Origin: Serratia quinivorans
GTDB taxonomy: Bacteria; Pseudomonadota; Gammaproteobacteria; Enterobacterales; Enterobacteriaceae
DNA: 64,000 nt
Assembly: GCF_946227985.1 (NCBI RefSeq)
Contig: NZ_CAMKGL010000002.1
Location: forward strand, 209,266 to 273,265
Direction of reading: 5' to 3'
The position numbers and the translations under genes were made by a program. Positions 18,756 to 27,575 of this stretch are shown piece by piece. Position 1 is the stretch's first letter. Every line of letters starts with the position of its first letter. The notes below the pieces were generated by a model that did no database searches, had not been told where the DNA came from, and worked only from the letters and a program-made list of their open reading frames with translations.

Positions 18756-18785
18756 TGCACCAAGTTGAGGCACCAAAATGGTGCT
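18756..18785 (-). promoter_or_regulatory. Overlapping NtrC-type enhancer sites of glnHPQ
   Basis: GCACCAAAATGGTGC (18770-18784) is a palindrome that fits the NtrC consensus TGCACCA-N3-TGGTGCA almost completely. A second site, TGCACCAAGTTGAGGCA (18756-18772), overlaps it in tandem. Their centres lie about 119 and 106 bp upstream of the inferred start, close to the pair reported for E. coli glnH. Additional half sites, TTGGTGCA at 18798-18805 and TTTGGTGCA near 18911-18919, lie further out. The rest of the gap up to ybiI shows nothing more that I can name. Confidence 0.75.
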
Positions 18786-18957
18786 TTTGGTCTCCTGTTG
18801 GTGCAGGGGCCTATCATTAACCAAATAATGGCGCTGAAACAACCGATAGTTAACCATTTAGCTTCAATACTGATAACTAACTCTAACTTTTGTGCTGCAA
18901 GACTGTTGCATTTGGTGCAGGAGTGTTCAGTTTAGGCGGTTCCAGGTATCTATCTAC

Positions 18958-19224
18958 TTAACGCAGCTGGCTGTCTTTGCTGCCGCGGCGGTTATATAAG
19001 CTGCTCGCCGCCTGTTTTTTATCCAGCTCGGTTTGGCAGGCCAGACAATAGCGCACGCCTTTTAGCGCTTGCCGACGGGCTAAAGGAATTTCTTCTCCGC
19101 ATTCCTGGCAATAATGCTCGCTTTCACCCCGGCCCAACGCCTGTCTGGCACGCTGTACGGCGTCATCTACGGTGGAGTCGATTTGATCCTGCACGGCGCC
19201 TTCCGCCGCCCATCCGCTTGCCAT
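18958..19224 (-). CDS. ybiI: DksA/TraR-type zinc-finger protein YbiI
   Basis: 88 residues, exactly the E. coli YbiI length, with the same C terminus (YNRRGSKDSQLR) and N terminus (MASGWA). A C4 zinc finger is formed by Cys39, Cys42, Cys60 and Cys63. It lacks the long coiled coil of DksA, so it may reach the RNA polymerase secondary channel only partly, and its function is not established. ATG 19224 is supported by homology. In E. coli ybiI lies a few genes away; here it has moved between glnH and dps. Confidence 0.93.
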   Translation of the reverse strand: MASGWAAEGAVQDQIDSTVDDAVQRARQALGRGESEHYCQECGEEIPLARRQALKGVRYCLACQTELDKKQAASSLYNRRGSKDSQLR

Positions 19225-19302
19225 AGTCACCTCACTTTTGTGATGCTGCCCATTGCCTGTTTTATCTACTATGGGCGGTTTTTTGAGCAATTCAAGCCGT
19301 GT

Positions 19303-19340
19303 AAAAAGAAAAACAGGCCGGGGCGAAAGCCCGCAGCCTG
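19303..19340 (-). terminator. Terminator of dps
   Basis: On the minus strand, CAGGCTGCGGGC and GCCCCGGCCTG form a stem around TTTC and are followed by TTTTTCTTTTT. It lies about 45 bases after the dps stop. Confidence 0.88.
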
Positions 19341-19383
19341 CTGATTCCCGCGATGCGGGCCGTTTTGATCGGTACTATCGGTT

Positions 19384-19887
19384 TTATTCGATGTTGGACT
19401 CGATAAACCACAGGAACTTGTCCAGATCGCGGGATGCGGCGGTGAACATATCCGCGGTATCTTCATCCGCCACTTCAGTAATGGCCTTGCGAATGTCATT
19501 GGCCACGGCACCGTAACGATCGGCCAGCGCTTTCAGATGTTCCTGCACGCTGTGGATATTGGTCGGATAGCTTTTCAGCGGGGTCTTATCGTTCACAACC
19601 TGCACGGTGCCCAAGGCAACGCCGCCCAACTGTACGATGCGTTCAGCAAAAGTATCCTGATGATCGATGATGGCCGTACGGAACCCGTCCAGCATTTCAT
19701 GCACGGCAATGAAGTTGGCGCCGCGCATGTTCCAGTGGGCCTGTTTGGTGATCAACGACAGGTCGATAAACTGGATAACCTGCCGGTTTAGCGCCTTGAT
19801 GGCGTCCAGCTTGGTTTTCTCGTCCATGTCATTGCGCGTGTAAAGCAGCTCAGAAGATTTCGTTTTCACCAGTTTAGCGGTACTCAT
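19384..19887 (-). CDS. dps: DNA-protecting ferritin Dps
   Basis: 167 residues, the E. coli length. The ferroxidase residues sit in KQAHWNMRG (His about 51) and in [21 protein letters not shown] (in part DHQDTFAER). The lysine-containing N-terminal tail ([15 protein letters not shown]) is the DNA-binding tail. Dps forms a dodecamer that oxidises and stores iron with peroxide and coats DNA in stationary phase. A stationary-phase-type promoter is visible upstream. ATG 19887 has GAGGAG at good spacing. Confidence 0.97.
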
Positions 19888-20221
19888 ATCAGATCTCCTC
19901 TTGTTGTGGCGTAGTCCTATTTTGGTACGGGATTAATTATAGCAATGATATGAATTTTTTCAGGCCGAAAATGGCTATCAGATAAATAGGGAGTAACGAA
20001 TTGAAAATGAGAAAAAATAAGAGTAGGTTCAAGCATGTAAGTTTATATTTTGTTTAACACTTTGATTTTTATTGTTTTTTCTTGTTTTCATCTTGCGACT
20101 TATTGCGGGTGTAATAATTTATAAATGTAATTTATTACTCTGTTTATTTTTATTTTATTCGGATGCTTCTGGTTTTTAAAATTTAAACCCCCTGTGTTGC
20201 AGCTATCATTAGAGCGATGAG
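19888..20221 (-). promoter_or_regulatory. dps promoter and AT-rich upstream region
   Basis: On the minus strand CTATAATTAA (TATAAT at the complement of 19936-19941) matches a -10 element with the preceding C and following TAA favoured by sigma-S, about 50 bp before dps. No good -35 is seen, as is usual for such promoters. From about 20000 to 20215 the sequence is very AT-rich with T runs; I see no gene in it. Fis, H-NS and OxyR control of dps is known in E. coli but no site is distinct here. Confidence 0.5.
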
Positions 20222-20223
20222 AA

Positions 20224-20244
20224 AGCCGGCCGAATCGACCGGCT
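20224..20244 (-). terminator. Probable terminator after YhcH-family gene
   Basis: The arms AGCCGGCCG (20224-20232) and CGACCGGCT (20236-20244) form a stem with one mismatch. On the minus strand the stem is followed by TTTCTC, a weak T tract, a few bases after the stop. Confidence 0.6.
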
Positions 20245-20250
20245 CACCGG

Positions 20251-20718
20251 TCACAGCAACAGGGTGTAATGCATTTTGACCACCGCTTTTTTGATCAGCA
20301 TCGGTGCGTTTAACTGGCATCCGACCTGATGCGGCTCATGAGGAAAAAATATGGCGTACATGCCGGGGAACATCGTCAGCGTCTGGCGATGACGGATGAT
20401 GTCCAACAGTTGCAGATCCCGAGCTTCGTCATAGGGTAATTCGCTGTGCCAGTCACCCAGCATGCCGTAATCAATACGTTCTTCGCCGCTGATCAACAGA
20501 TGTATTTCGGCATATTCTTGATGCAGCTTTGCGCGCCGGGTTTCCGCCAATCCTGTGGTTAGTGACATTACTTCCATAAAAATATTTTCGCCGTCAATCT
20601 CATGCCGGCCCAGTGCCAGCTCGGGCAGATCGTATTGACGAAGGGCGGTGAGGGTTTCATTCAGTATCGGTGACAACCCACGGCCATAGCGCGGGTTAAA
20701 CAGAGTGTTATAAATCAC
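20251..20718 (-). CDS. YhcH/YjgK/YiaL-family cupin-like protein
   Basis: 155 residues from a GTG start at 20718, which has TGGAGAA seven bases upstream and gives the usual family length; in-frame ATGs further upstream (20760, 20952) lack ribosome sites and make the protein too long. Landmarks are HEIDGENIFMEVMSL, the metal-site region EYAEIHLLISGEERIDY, and the C-terminal FFPHEPHQVGC.....IKKAVVKMHY. Relatives include the sialic-acid and ascorbate-linked proteins EbgC, YhcH and YiaL, whose substrates remain unclear. It is inserted between dps and rhtA and has no sugar operon partner. Confidence 0.87.
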   Translation of the reverse strand: MIYNTLFNPRYGRGLSPILNETLTALRQYDLPELALGRHEIDGENIFMEVMSLTTGLAETRRAKLHQEYAEIHLLISGEERIDYGMLGDWHSELPYDEARDLQLLDIIRHRQTLTMFPGMYAIFFPHEPHQVGCQLNAPMLIKKAVVKMHYTLLL

Positions 20719-20864
20719 TTTAATTCTCCATGTGTTGAACCCTGCCGGGTTCGGTTCCATAAAACGTGGGGGATATTGCGCGGATAAAGTATGTCCGTTT
20801 GCCAGTGTGAAAACAGTTAACCCGCCTGCATTCCGCTTTTGGCAAATGCAGGCGAAGCCGATTT

Positions 20865-21752
20865 TCAGGACAGCTTTTCGATTTGTGGTTTTGGCCTGAT
20901 GGTCAGGGTGGCGCCCATGGAAGCTGCGATGATCGCTGCCAGTGCCAGCCATTGCACCGTTGTCAGGTGTTCATTAAGGAACAACATGCCGGACAGTGCC
21001 GCCAGTGCCGGCTCCAGGCTCATCAGGGTGCCGAAGGTGCGTGCCGGAATTTTCGGCAATGCGATAATTTCCAGTGAATAGGGTAGCGCCGTAGACAAAA
21101 TGGCTACTGCCAACGCAATAGGCAGGATGTCGATATTCAGCAACGCGCTGCCGGTTTGCCAGGCACCAATCGGGCAGAATACGACGGCGGCGATCAGGGA
21201 ACCGACCGCCACGGTGCCGGGGCCGTGGTCACCGCCTGCTTTTTGGCCGCAGATAATATAGACCGCCCAACAGGCACCGGCACCCAACGCACAGGCCGCA
21301 CCCACGGGATCGATACTGCCCATGTCATGACCCAGTGGCAACAGGAACCATAATCCGGCAATCGCCAATGCGACCCATAGAAAGTCGATCGGGCGGCGTG
21401 AAGAGAACATGGCGACCGCCAGCGGCCCGGTGAACTCCAGGGCGACGGCGATGCCCAGCGGCAGGGTGCGCAGAGAAAGATAGAACAGATAATTCATCGC
21501 CCCCAGCGTCAGACCGTAGATAAATAGTGGTAGACGGCTGCCGGCGGCGAAACGCATGCGCCACGGGCGGAAGATAATGAACAGGATCAGCGTGCCAATA
21601 CTCAGGCGCAGCGTGGTGATGCCCTCAGCGCCGACCAGCGGGAACAGGCTTTTAGCCAGCGAGGCGCCGGTTTGAATCGACACCATGGCAATAATAAGCA
21701 AACAGATAGGCACCAGCGTGGAAGACGCTTTAGCGGTTGCAGACGAGGACAT
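20865..21752 (-). CDS. rhtA: Threonine/homoserine exporter RhtA
   Basis: 295 residues, E. coli RhtA length, with ten hydrophobic segments in two EamA repeats. Landmarks are MVSIQTGASLAKSLFPLVGAEG, MNYLFYLSLRTLPLGIAVALEF and the C-terminal TFGTLMSLEPALAALSG. It exports threonine, homoserine and related amino acids across the inner membrane. Its place between dps and ompX is the E. coli order. Confidence 0.95.
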   Translation of the reverse strand: MSSSATAKASSTLVPICLLIIAMVSIQTGASLAKSLFPLVGAEGITTLRLSIGTLILFIIFRPWRMRFAAGSRLPLFIYGLTLGAMNYLFYLSLRTLPLGIAVALEFTGPLAVAMFSSRRPIDFLWVALAIAGLWFLLPLGHDMGSIDPVGAACALGAGACWAVYIICGQKAGGDHGPGTVAVGSLIAAVVFCPIGAWQTGSALLNIDILPIALAVAILSTALPYSLEIIALPKIPARTFGTLMSLEPALAALSGMLFLNEHLTTVQWLALAAIIAASMGATLTIRPKPQIEKLS

Positions 21753-22150
21753 CCTTAAGAGCCTTTTATGGGGTTCCCACTACCAGGGAAGACTGTCGAT
21801 ATTCGGATGACGGCAGTGTAAATGAAATGAGGTAAATGTGTCTGAGAAAAGCGTTCGCAACGGAGAAAATCGCCAGATTTAGGACGGCCCACTGGGTTTT
21901 ATGCTCAAAAAGTGCGCTTTTTTTAGGAATCATCTGGATTTTAAATGGGTGATTATTGTCACAGAAACGCGTAGAATATGGCTCGAAAATAGAGCGAAAA
22001 GAAGAAGATACACTGTTCTTGAAATCTAATGTTACACGATATAAAGCATTAGACACTCATTTAAAGGCAGAGTTTCACGCTAATTTTTGTTATATTTTCA
22101 ATGCATGAACAAATGGATTTACTTAAAAATATAACGCGTTTGAGGTGGTT
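21753..22150 (+). promoter_or_regulatory. rhtA-ompX divergent intergenic region
   Basis: About 400 bp without a convincing gene. An AAAGTGCGCTTTTTTT hairpin-plus-T stretch lies near 21910-21924. ompX probably starts from an element such as TTATATT near 22090, giving a short leader that ends in GAGGTGG before ATG. In E. coli the ompX leader is bound by the small RNAs CyaR and MicA; I cannot establish that pairing here by eye. Confidence 0.4.
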
Positions 22151-22669
22151 ATGAAAAAAATTGCATGTCTTTCCGCAGTAGCAGCCTGTGTATTAGCAGT
22201 AACCGCAGGTACCGCATTCGCTGGCCAGAGCACCGTATCCGCAGGCTATGCGCAGGGTGATCTCCAAGGCGTTGCCAACAAAGCCGACGGTTTCAACCTG
22301 AAGTACCGTTACGAGTTCGACAACAACCCACTGGGTGTGATCGGTTCCTTTACCCACGTTGAAAAGAACGGTTCTGAGAACGGTTACTACGGTAAAGCTC
22401 AGTACAACTCTATCACTGCTGGTCCAGCTTACCGCTTCAACGACTGGGCAAGCATCTACGGTGTGATCGGTGTTGGCTACGGCAAAAACATCGACAATGC
22501 TCAAAACGGTACCGACCGTAACGGCAGCAGCGACTACGGCTTCACCTACGGTGCTGGCCTGCAGTTCAACCCAATCCAGGACGTAGCTCTGGATGTGGGT
22601 TACGAGCAGAGCCGTATCCGCAGCGTTGACGTTGGCATCTGGAGCGTTGGCGTAGGCTACCGTTTCTAA
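22151..22669 (+). CDS. ompX: Outer-membrane protein OmpX
   Basis: 172 residues. The signal peptide (MKKIACLSAVAACVLAVTAGTAFA) is cleaved before GQSTVSAGYAQ. The mature 149 residues have the alternating pattern of an eight-stranded barrel and end with VGVGYRF, the aromatic C terminus read by the BAM complex. OmpX belongs to the Ail/Lom/PagC adhesion and serum-resistance group. ATG 22151 has GAGGTGG upstream. Codon use is strongly biased, as expected for an abundant protein. A terminator follows. Confidence 0.97.
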   Translation: MKKIACLSAVAACVLAVTAGTAFAGQSTVSAGYAQGDLQGVANKADGFNLKYRYEFDNNPLGVIGSFTHVEKNGSENGYYGKAQYNSITAGPAYRFNDWASIYGVIGVGYGKNIDNAQNGTDRNGSSDYGFTYGAGLQFNPIQDVALDVGYEQSRIRSVDVGIWSVGVGYRF

Positions 22670-22721
22670 GATTTCTCCACGCCTACGGGTGTGAGCGTGT
22701 GGCGCAATTGGCCGCATCAGA

Positions 22722-22751
22722 TAAAAATCCGCCCTCGGGCGGATTTTTTTT
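22722..22751 (+). terminator. ompX terminator
   Basis: AAAATCCGCC and GGCGGATTTT form a stem around CTCG and are followed by TTTT. The A run on the other flank means it may also work for the convergent nitrilase gene. Confidence 0.93.
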
Positions 22752-22773
22752 GCCTGTCATTCGGCGCAGGTGA

Positions 22774-23757
22774 CTACTTGCCCAGTTTCTGTGCCGGCTC
22801 TGACGAAAATCGTGCGCTGCGGGCATCCCGCTCGTAGCCCTGTGGCTGGGTGAGAATACCGTACAGCGCGGGCCGTCGGCCGTGGATCCAGCGGCGTCCG
22901 GTACTGAGCGGGATCAGCGACAGATCCAGTTCGGCCGTGACCATCCGATCTTCCGCCGCCCAGGTTTCCGCCAAAATACGGCCATAGGGGTCGAGGATCA
23001 TCGCATTGCCGGTGCGAACTTCGTCGTCATCGCGGCCCACACCATTGCTGAACAGAACAAACAGGCCATTATCATGAGCGCGGGCCGGTAGCCAACGCAG
23101 TAGCCAGCCGCGACCCTGTTCGCCCCGAAACGCCGCTTCTATCGCTGCCGGATTTTTCTGCCGTTGTTGCCAGATGTCCAGCGGGATTGGCTTCATACCA
23201 TGCGGGCTGCGGGAATGGGTGCCGCCCGTTTGATGCGGAGCCAGCAGGACTTCAGCCCCCAGCAAAGCGGTCGCCCGCACGTTCTCTACCAGGTTATTGT
23301 CCCAGCAGATCAATACTCCCATCCTGACCCCCCATGGGGTGTCAAACACGGTAAAGCTGTCGCCGCTGGCTATCGCCGGGTGTTCAAAGGCGTGCAGTTT
23401 ACGGTGTACGTGAAGCTTGCCATCGGGCAGGCAAACCGCGTAGGCATTGTAATATTTTCCGTCTTCACCCTGTTCGATAAGCCCGACACCGATTGCCATG
23501 TTATAGCGCTCCGCCAGCGGACGAATACGCGCCAGCGAAGGGCTGGTAGCAATCGGCTCCGCCAGTGCGCCAATTTCGCCGGCGCTGAGGTGTCGAACGT
23601 GCCAATAGCCGGTAATGCACATCTCCGGGAAGGTCAGCACCTGGATTTGTTCGGCGGCGGCGCGAGCGATAAAGCCCTCGATTACCGACAGGTTGTAATT
23701 TTTATCGTTGGCGCGATGCTGGAATTGCACCGTCGCGGCGCGCAGAGAGTTTGTCAT
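22774..23757 (-). CDS. Nitrilase-superfamily carbon-nitrogen hydrolase
   Basis: 327 residues. The Glu-Lys-Cys triad is visible: Glu45 in FPEMCITG, Lys120 in VHRKLHAF, Cys151 in LICWDNN. This is the fold of amidases, carbamoylases and nitrilases. The segment HSRSPHGMKPIPLDIW is longer than in beta-ureidopropionase and suggests a distinct branch. The cytosolic enzyme probably hydrolyses an amide or carbamoyl compound whose uptake or synthesis is controlled by the divergent LysR protein. Substrate unknown. Confidence 0.88.
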   Translation of the reverse strand: MTNSLRAATVQFQHRANDKNYNLSVIEGFIARAAAEQIQVLTFPEMCITGYWHVRHLSAGEIGALAEPIATSPSLARIRPLAERYNMAIGVGLIEQGEDGKYYNAYAVCLPDGKLHVHRKLHAFEHPAIASGDSFTVFDTPWGVRMGVLICWDNNLVENVRATALLGAEVLLAPHQTGGTHSRSPHGMKPIPLDIWQQRQKNPAAIEAAFRGEQGRGWLLRWLPARAHDNGLFVLFSNGVGRDDDEVRTGNAMILDPYGRILAETWAAEDRMVTAELDLSLIPLSTGRRWIHGRRPALYGILTQPQGYERDARSARFSSEPAQKLGK

Positions 23758-23801
23758 AAGGTTACCTTTGGTCGTTGTCTGGCGTTGATTACAGCAAAGC
23801 T

Positions 23802-23822
23802 ATTGATTACTGTATAATCAAT
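23802..23822. promoter_or_regulatory. LysR-type operator (T-N11-A) between nitrilase gene and its regulator
   Basis: ATTGATTA (23802-23809) and TAATCAAT (23815-23822) are perfect inverted copies around CTGTA, and together hold the T-N11-A core of LysR-type sites. A related GTTGATTAC half lies 17 bp upstream at about 23784. The dyad sits 28 bp before the lysR ATG, so it can serve both repression of lysR and activation of the hydrolase. Confidence 0.7.
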
Positions 23823-23850
23823 TAAATTCCTTATTTGATAACCAATCGGA

Positions 23851-24726
23851 ATGGATATTCGACAACTGCGCGCCTTTGTGGTGCTGGCCGAACAGGGCAA
23901 TTATCGCCTGGCGGCAGAACGGCTGTGTATTACCCAGCCGGCGCTGAGCAAACAGATCCAGGCGCTGGAAGCGCTGCTGGGTGCTCGGTTGTTTAACCGT
24001 GGGCGCCAGGGGGCACAGCTCACCGCCGGCGGACAGCGGCTCTACCCCGAGGCACAGGCGCTGGTGGGGCAGCATTTACAGTTTCAACAGCGGGCTTTGA
24101 GTATCGTGCAAGGCGAAGCGGGGCGGTTGGCTATCGGGTTCGGGCTGTCCAGTTTTCACCTGGCACCGCAACTGGTTGCCACCTTCCGCCAGCATTTTCC
24201 CGAGGTTGCCGTGGGGCTGGAGGACTTGCCTTCGGAGCGACAGTATCAGCTGTTGTTGCAAGGAGAGTTGCAGGTGGGGTTCGTGCGGCTGCCGGTCAGC
24301 ACACCGCTGCGGGCTAGCGCGCTGCTGAGCGATCGGTTGGTGCTGGCTGCACCCGCTGCGTTGGCGCTGAAGGCGGAAACGATCATCGGGCAATTCAATA
24401 CCCTGCCGCTGTTGCAGCTGACGCCAAAGCGCGGACGCGGTCTGAGCGAACAGTCGCTGCGTTTTATTGCCGCCCATCAGCTGGTGCCGAATGTGGTGCA
24501 ACAGGCGGGGGATATCCAGACGCTGTTGGCGCTGGTTGCCGCCGGCATTGGCGTTGCCCTGTTACCGCACAGCGTTACACATATTGTCCCGATGGGTATC
24601 GATATTCTGCCGCTCAGTGGTGAACAGACCGAGTGGCAGGTCGGCATTGCCTGGAATCCACAGCAGGCTGATGCGCTGCGGGATAATTTTATTAAGGTTG
24701 CGTTGGCTGCAGCGTCGGTGCGTTAA
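23851..24726 (+). CDS. LysR-type transcriptional regulator
   Basis: 291 residues. The winged helix-turn-helix covers residues 1-60 (MDIRQLRAFVVLAEQGNYRLAAERLCITQPALSKQIQALE, in part LCITQPALSKQI), followed by the periplasmic-binding-like effector domain. It is divergent from the nitrilase-family gene, 93 bp away, with a clear T-N11-A palindrome between them, so it most likely activates that gene in answer to its substrate. The effector is unknown. Confidence 0.93.
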   Translation: MDIRQLRAFVVLAEQGNYRLAAERLCITQPALSKQIQALEALLGARLFNRGRQGAQLTAGGQRLYPEAQALVGQHLQFQQRALSIVQGEAGRLAIGFGLSSFHLAPQLVATFRQHFPEVAVGLEDLPSERQYQLLLQGELQVGFVRLPVSTPLRASALLSDRLVLAAPAALALKAETIIGQFNTLPLLQLTPKRGRGLSEQSLRFIAAHQLVPNVVQQAGDIQTLLALVAAGIGVALLPHSVTHIVPMGIDILPLSGEQTEWQVGIAWNPQQADALRDNFIKVALAAASVR

Positions 24727-24735
24727 CCGCCTGGT

Positions 24736-25266
24736 TTACAACGGGCAGTGCATCACCAGTATCGGGTTCTGATGGTATTCGCTGCGGTGGCTTTCACTAA
24801 AACCGACCTTCTTCGCCAGCGACACTGAAGCTTGGTTTTCCGGCGAAATAATACAGACCGCCTTATCGCCCGGTAAATGGTCTTTCCCCCATGCCAGGGC
24901 CGCACGCAACGCTTCGGTGGCATAGCCTTTGCCCTGAGCCGATGTCACTAACGTCCAACCCATCTCCGGGGCATCGAGCGCCGGGGTGATATGCCGCTGG
25001 AAGTCAGAAAAGCCGATGCCGCCGAGGTAAGCGCCGCTGATTTTATCGCGTACCGCCCAGTAGCCATAACCTAATAGCGCCCAGTGACCGACGTAACGCA
25101 TCAGCCGTCCCCAGGAGTCTTCCCTATCTCTTGGCGTGCCACCGATATAGCGCACCACTTCAGGATCGGCCCACATAGCGGCCAATGCGTCAAAGTCGTC
25201 CAGCGTATGGGCATCCAGGCGTAAACGTTCGGTAAGCAACTGCGGTGCGACGGTAACAAGGGTCAT
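24736..25266 (-). CDS. GNAT acetyltransferase of the RimJ/RimL type
   Basis: 176 residues. It starts LTERLRLDAHTLDDFDAL, as RimJ/RimL-like GNATs do, with the acetyl-CoA loop SAQGKGYATEALRAAL and the C-terminal NQASVSLAKKVGF. ATG 25266 has AGGA nine bases upstream. Members acetylate N termini, aminoglycosides or small molecules; the target cannot be read. It stands alone between the lysR gene and the ltn/otn operon. Confidence 0.88.
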   Translation of the reverse strand: MTLVTVAPQLLTERLRLDAHTLDDFDALAAMWADPEVVRYIGGTPRDREDSWGRLMRYVGHWALLGYGYWAVRDKISGAYLGGIGFSDFQRHITPALDAPEMGWTLVTSAQGKGYATEALRAALAWGKDHLPGDKAVCIISPENQASVSLAKKVGFSESHRSEYHQNPILVMHCPL

Positions 25267-25317
25267 TATTTTTTCCTGCACAGAGCCAAAGGGGGTCTGT
25301 GCAGTATGCCAGAGAAA

Positions 25318-26688
25318 TTACACCGCCAGCCACAGCAACCAGGTGAACAGGAAGCCACTTAGGCCGAGGATAGTGGTCAGCACCGTCCAGGTTTTCAATC
25401 CATCGGCGACGGAGAGGCCGAGGTATTTGGTGACGATCCAGAAGCCGGAGTCATTCACATGCGACAGCCCCAATCCGCCGAAGCAGGTGGCGAGGGTGAC
25501 CAGCACCAACTGTAAATGGTTCAGTCCGCTGACCGCTTCCGAAAGTAACCCTCCGGTTGTCAGGATCGCCACGGTGGCGGACCCTTGTGAGGCACGCAGG
25601 GCCAGCGAGATAATAAACGCCGCCGGAATCAACGGCAGGCCAATGGTGGTGAGAACGTCCGCCAATGCCTTGCCTACGCCAGACTCCACCAGCACTTTGC
25701 CGAACACGCCACCGGCACCGGTCACCAGGATCACCACGGCGGCAGTGGGCAGCGCGCCGCCCATTACGTCACTGGTGTGTTGCAGGCTCCAGCCGCGGCG
25801 AATGGCCAGGAAATAGAACGCCAGCAGCAGGGCGATCATCAGCGCCACCGCAGGGGAACCGACCAACGATAAAGTGTCACGCAGTACCGAACCTGGCTCA
25901 AGCAGGGTGGCGGAAACGGTACCTAGCATGATGATCGCGATAGGAATGACGATCAGCGCGGCCACCAGCCCGGCCCCCGGTGGGTTGATACGATCGCTTA
26001 ACGGCGCTTTGCCTGCAGGAGCCGGCTCGGGGGCCGCCAGCTGCAGCTGCTCCAGCACTTCAATCGATAACGGGTAGGGCTTACGGTTCAGCCATTTGGC
26101 CGCGAGGTAGCCGATAACACCGACCGGAATGCAGATAGCCAGGCCGATGATGGTCAGCCAGCCGATGTCGGCGTTCAGTAACCCGGCAGCGGCCACCGGG
26201 CCAGGGTGCGGCGGCAGCGCGACGTGTACGGTCAGCATTACGCCGGCCATCGGCAGGCCAAACTTCAGTGGGGAAACTTTGGCCACTTTGGCAAAGCCGT
26301 AGATGATCGGTGCCAGAATGATAAAGCCGACGTCGAAGAACACCGGAATACCGAGAATAAACGCGGCGATGGTTAGCGCGGCGATGGTACGTTTTGGCCC
26401 TAACGCCTGGCTGAAACGCTGGGCCAGGGACTCCGCCCCGCCGGAATGCTCGATCATTCTGCCGAGCATCGCGCCCAGACCGATAATAATGGTGACTGAG
26501 CCCAGCACGCCGCCCATTCCGGCGGTCATCACTTTCATCACCTCACCGGTCGGAATACCGCTGGCCAGCGCCACCAGCAGGCTAACCACCAGCAGGGCGA
26601 CAAATGGCTGGATCTTGGCCTTGATCACCATCAGCAGAAGCAACACTACGCCTAATGCGGCAATTATCAAAAGCAGGGAAGTCGACAT
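25318..26688 (-). CDS. ygbN: GntP-family permease, YgbN-like
   Basis: 456 residues with about 12-14 hydrophobic segments and the gluconate-permease landmarks GSVTIIIGLGAMLGRMIEHSGG and LPPHPGPVAAAG. It is the last gene of the ltnD-otnKCI set, as ygbN is in E. coli, and so is expected to import D-erythronate, L-threonate or a related C4 sugar acid by proton symport. ATG 26688 gives the family start (MSTSLLLIIAALG). Confidence 0.9.
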   Translation of the reverse strand: MSTSLLLIIAALGVVLLLLMVIKAKIQPFVALLVVSLLVALASGIPTGEVMKVMTAGMGGVLGSVTIIIGLGAMLGRMIEHSGGAESLAQRFSQALGPKRTIAALTIAAFILGIPVFFDVGFIILAPIIYGFAKVAKVSPLKFGLPMAGVMLTVHVALPPHPGPVAAAGLLNADIGWLTIIGLAICIPVGVIGYLAAKWLNRKPYPLSIEVLEQLQLAAPEPAPAGKAPLSDRINPPGAGLVAALIVIPIAIIMLGTVSATLLEPGSVLRDTLSLVGSPAVALMIALLLAFYFLAIRRGWSLQHTSDVMGGALPTAAVVILVTGAGGVFGKVLVESGVGKALADVLTTIGLPLIPAAFIISLALRASQGSATVAILTTGGLLSEAVSGLNHLQLVLVTLATCFGGLGLSHVNDSGFWIVTKYLGLSVADGLKTWTVLTTILGLSGFLFTWLLWLAV

Positions 26689-26795
26689 GGGATAGCCTTT
26701 AATCGGGTAAGAGTCAGGCACCGCGATCGCCGGCTGGCGATACGGGTGCGTTTAATTTTTATATTGTTGTTGCGCAGGTACGGAGAAGCGGCCTG

Positions 26796-27572
26796 TTACA
26801 GGTAAGGTTTTATCCAACCCAGCCCGGCTCGGGTATTGCCACGCGGTTTGTACTCGCAGCCAATCCAGCCGGTATAACCGAGGCGGTCCAGTTGGGCGAA
26901 CAGCCACGGATAATTCAGTTCGCCGTCGTCCGGTTCATGGCGTTCTGGTACTGAAGCTATCTGAATATGGGCATAGCGCCCGGCCAGCGCTGCCATCAGA
27001 CCGCTGATATTGCCGTCGACCAACTGCGCATGGAAAAAATCGAACTGGATAAACACATTCGGGCGATCGACGGCTTCGACCAGTTTTTCTGCCTGATGCT
27101 GGCTGGAGAACAGATAGTTGGGTTTTACCTGTGGGCTGAGCGCCTCGATCAGCACCTGGATGCCGTGCTGGGCGAAGCTGTCGGCGGCGTAGCGGATATT
27201 GCCGATAAAGGTATCGCGGTAGCGTTGCCAATCTTCGCCGGGCGGAACCACACCGGCCATGACGTGTACGCTGGGGCAGTTGAGCTCGATGGCGTAGGCC
27301 AAAGCTCTGTCGATATCGGCACGCGCGGCCTGTTCGCGGCCAGGCACCGCCGCCAACCCCCATTCCCCGGCATCGGCATTGCCGGGGGCGGTATTAAACA
27401 GCACCTGCTGCAGGCCGTGGCGGCGCAGCTTTTCCGCCAGCAACCCGGCCGGATAGTCATAGGGGAACAGGAACTCCACTGCGGTGAACCCTTCGGCGGC
27501 CGCGGCCTCGAACCGCTCTAGGAACGGCAGTTCGGTAAACAGCATCGATAAATTGGCAGCAAATTTAGGCAT
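26796..27572 (-). CDS. otnI: 2-oxo-tetronate isomerase OtnI
   Basis: 258 residues of the hydroxypyruvate isomerase family (TIM barrel, divalent metal). The start is [21 protein letters not shown], with QFDFFHAQ and [10 protein letters not shown] near the C terminus carrying metal-binding residues. OtnI interconverts 2-oxo- and 3-oxo-tetronate so that OtnK can phosphorylate the product. It follows otnC by three bases. Confidence 0.93.
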   Translation of the reverse strand: MPKFAANLSMLFTELPFLERFEAAAAEGFTAVEFLFPYDYPAGLLAEKLRRHGLQQVLFNTAPGNADAGEWGLAAVPGREQAARADIDRALAYAIELNCPSVHVMAGVVPPGEDWQRYRDTFIGNIRYAADSFAQHGIQVLIEALSPQVKPNYLFSSQHQAEKLVEAVDRPNVFIQFDFFHAQLVDGNISGLMAALAGRYAHIQIASVPERHEPDDGELNYPWLFAQLDRLGYTGWIGCEYKPRGNTRAGLGWIKPYL

Positions 27573-27575
27573 GAT

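Noticed and set aside
21766-22056. Open frame of 96 codons on the minus strand between rhtA and ompX
   Set aside because: No ribosome site, unusual composition for a protein here, and it covers the ompX promoter region. Best read as chance.
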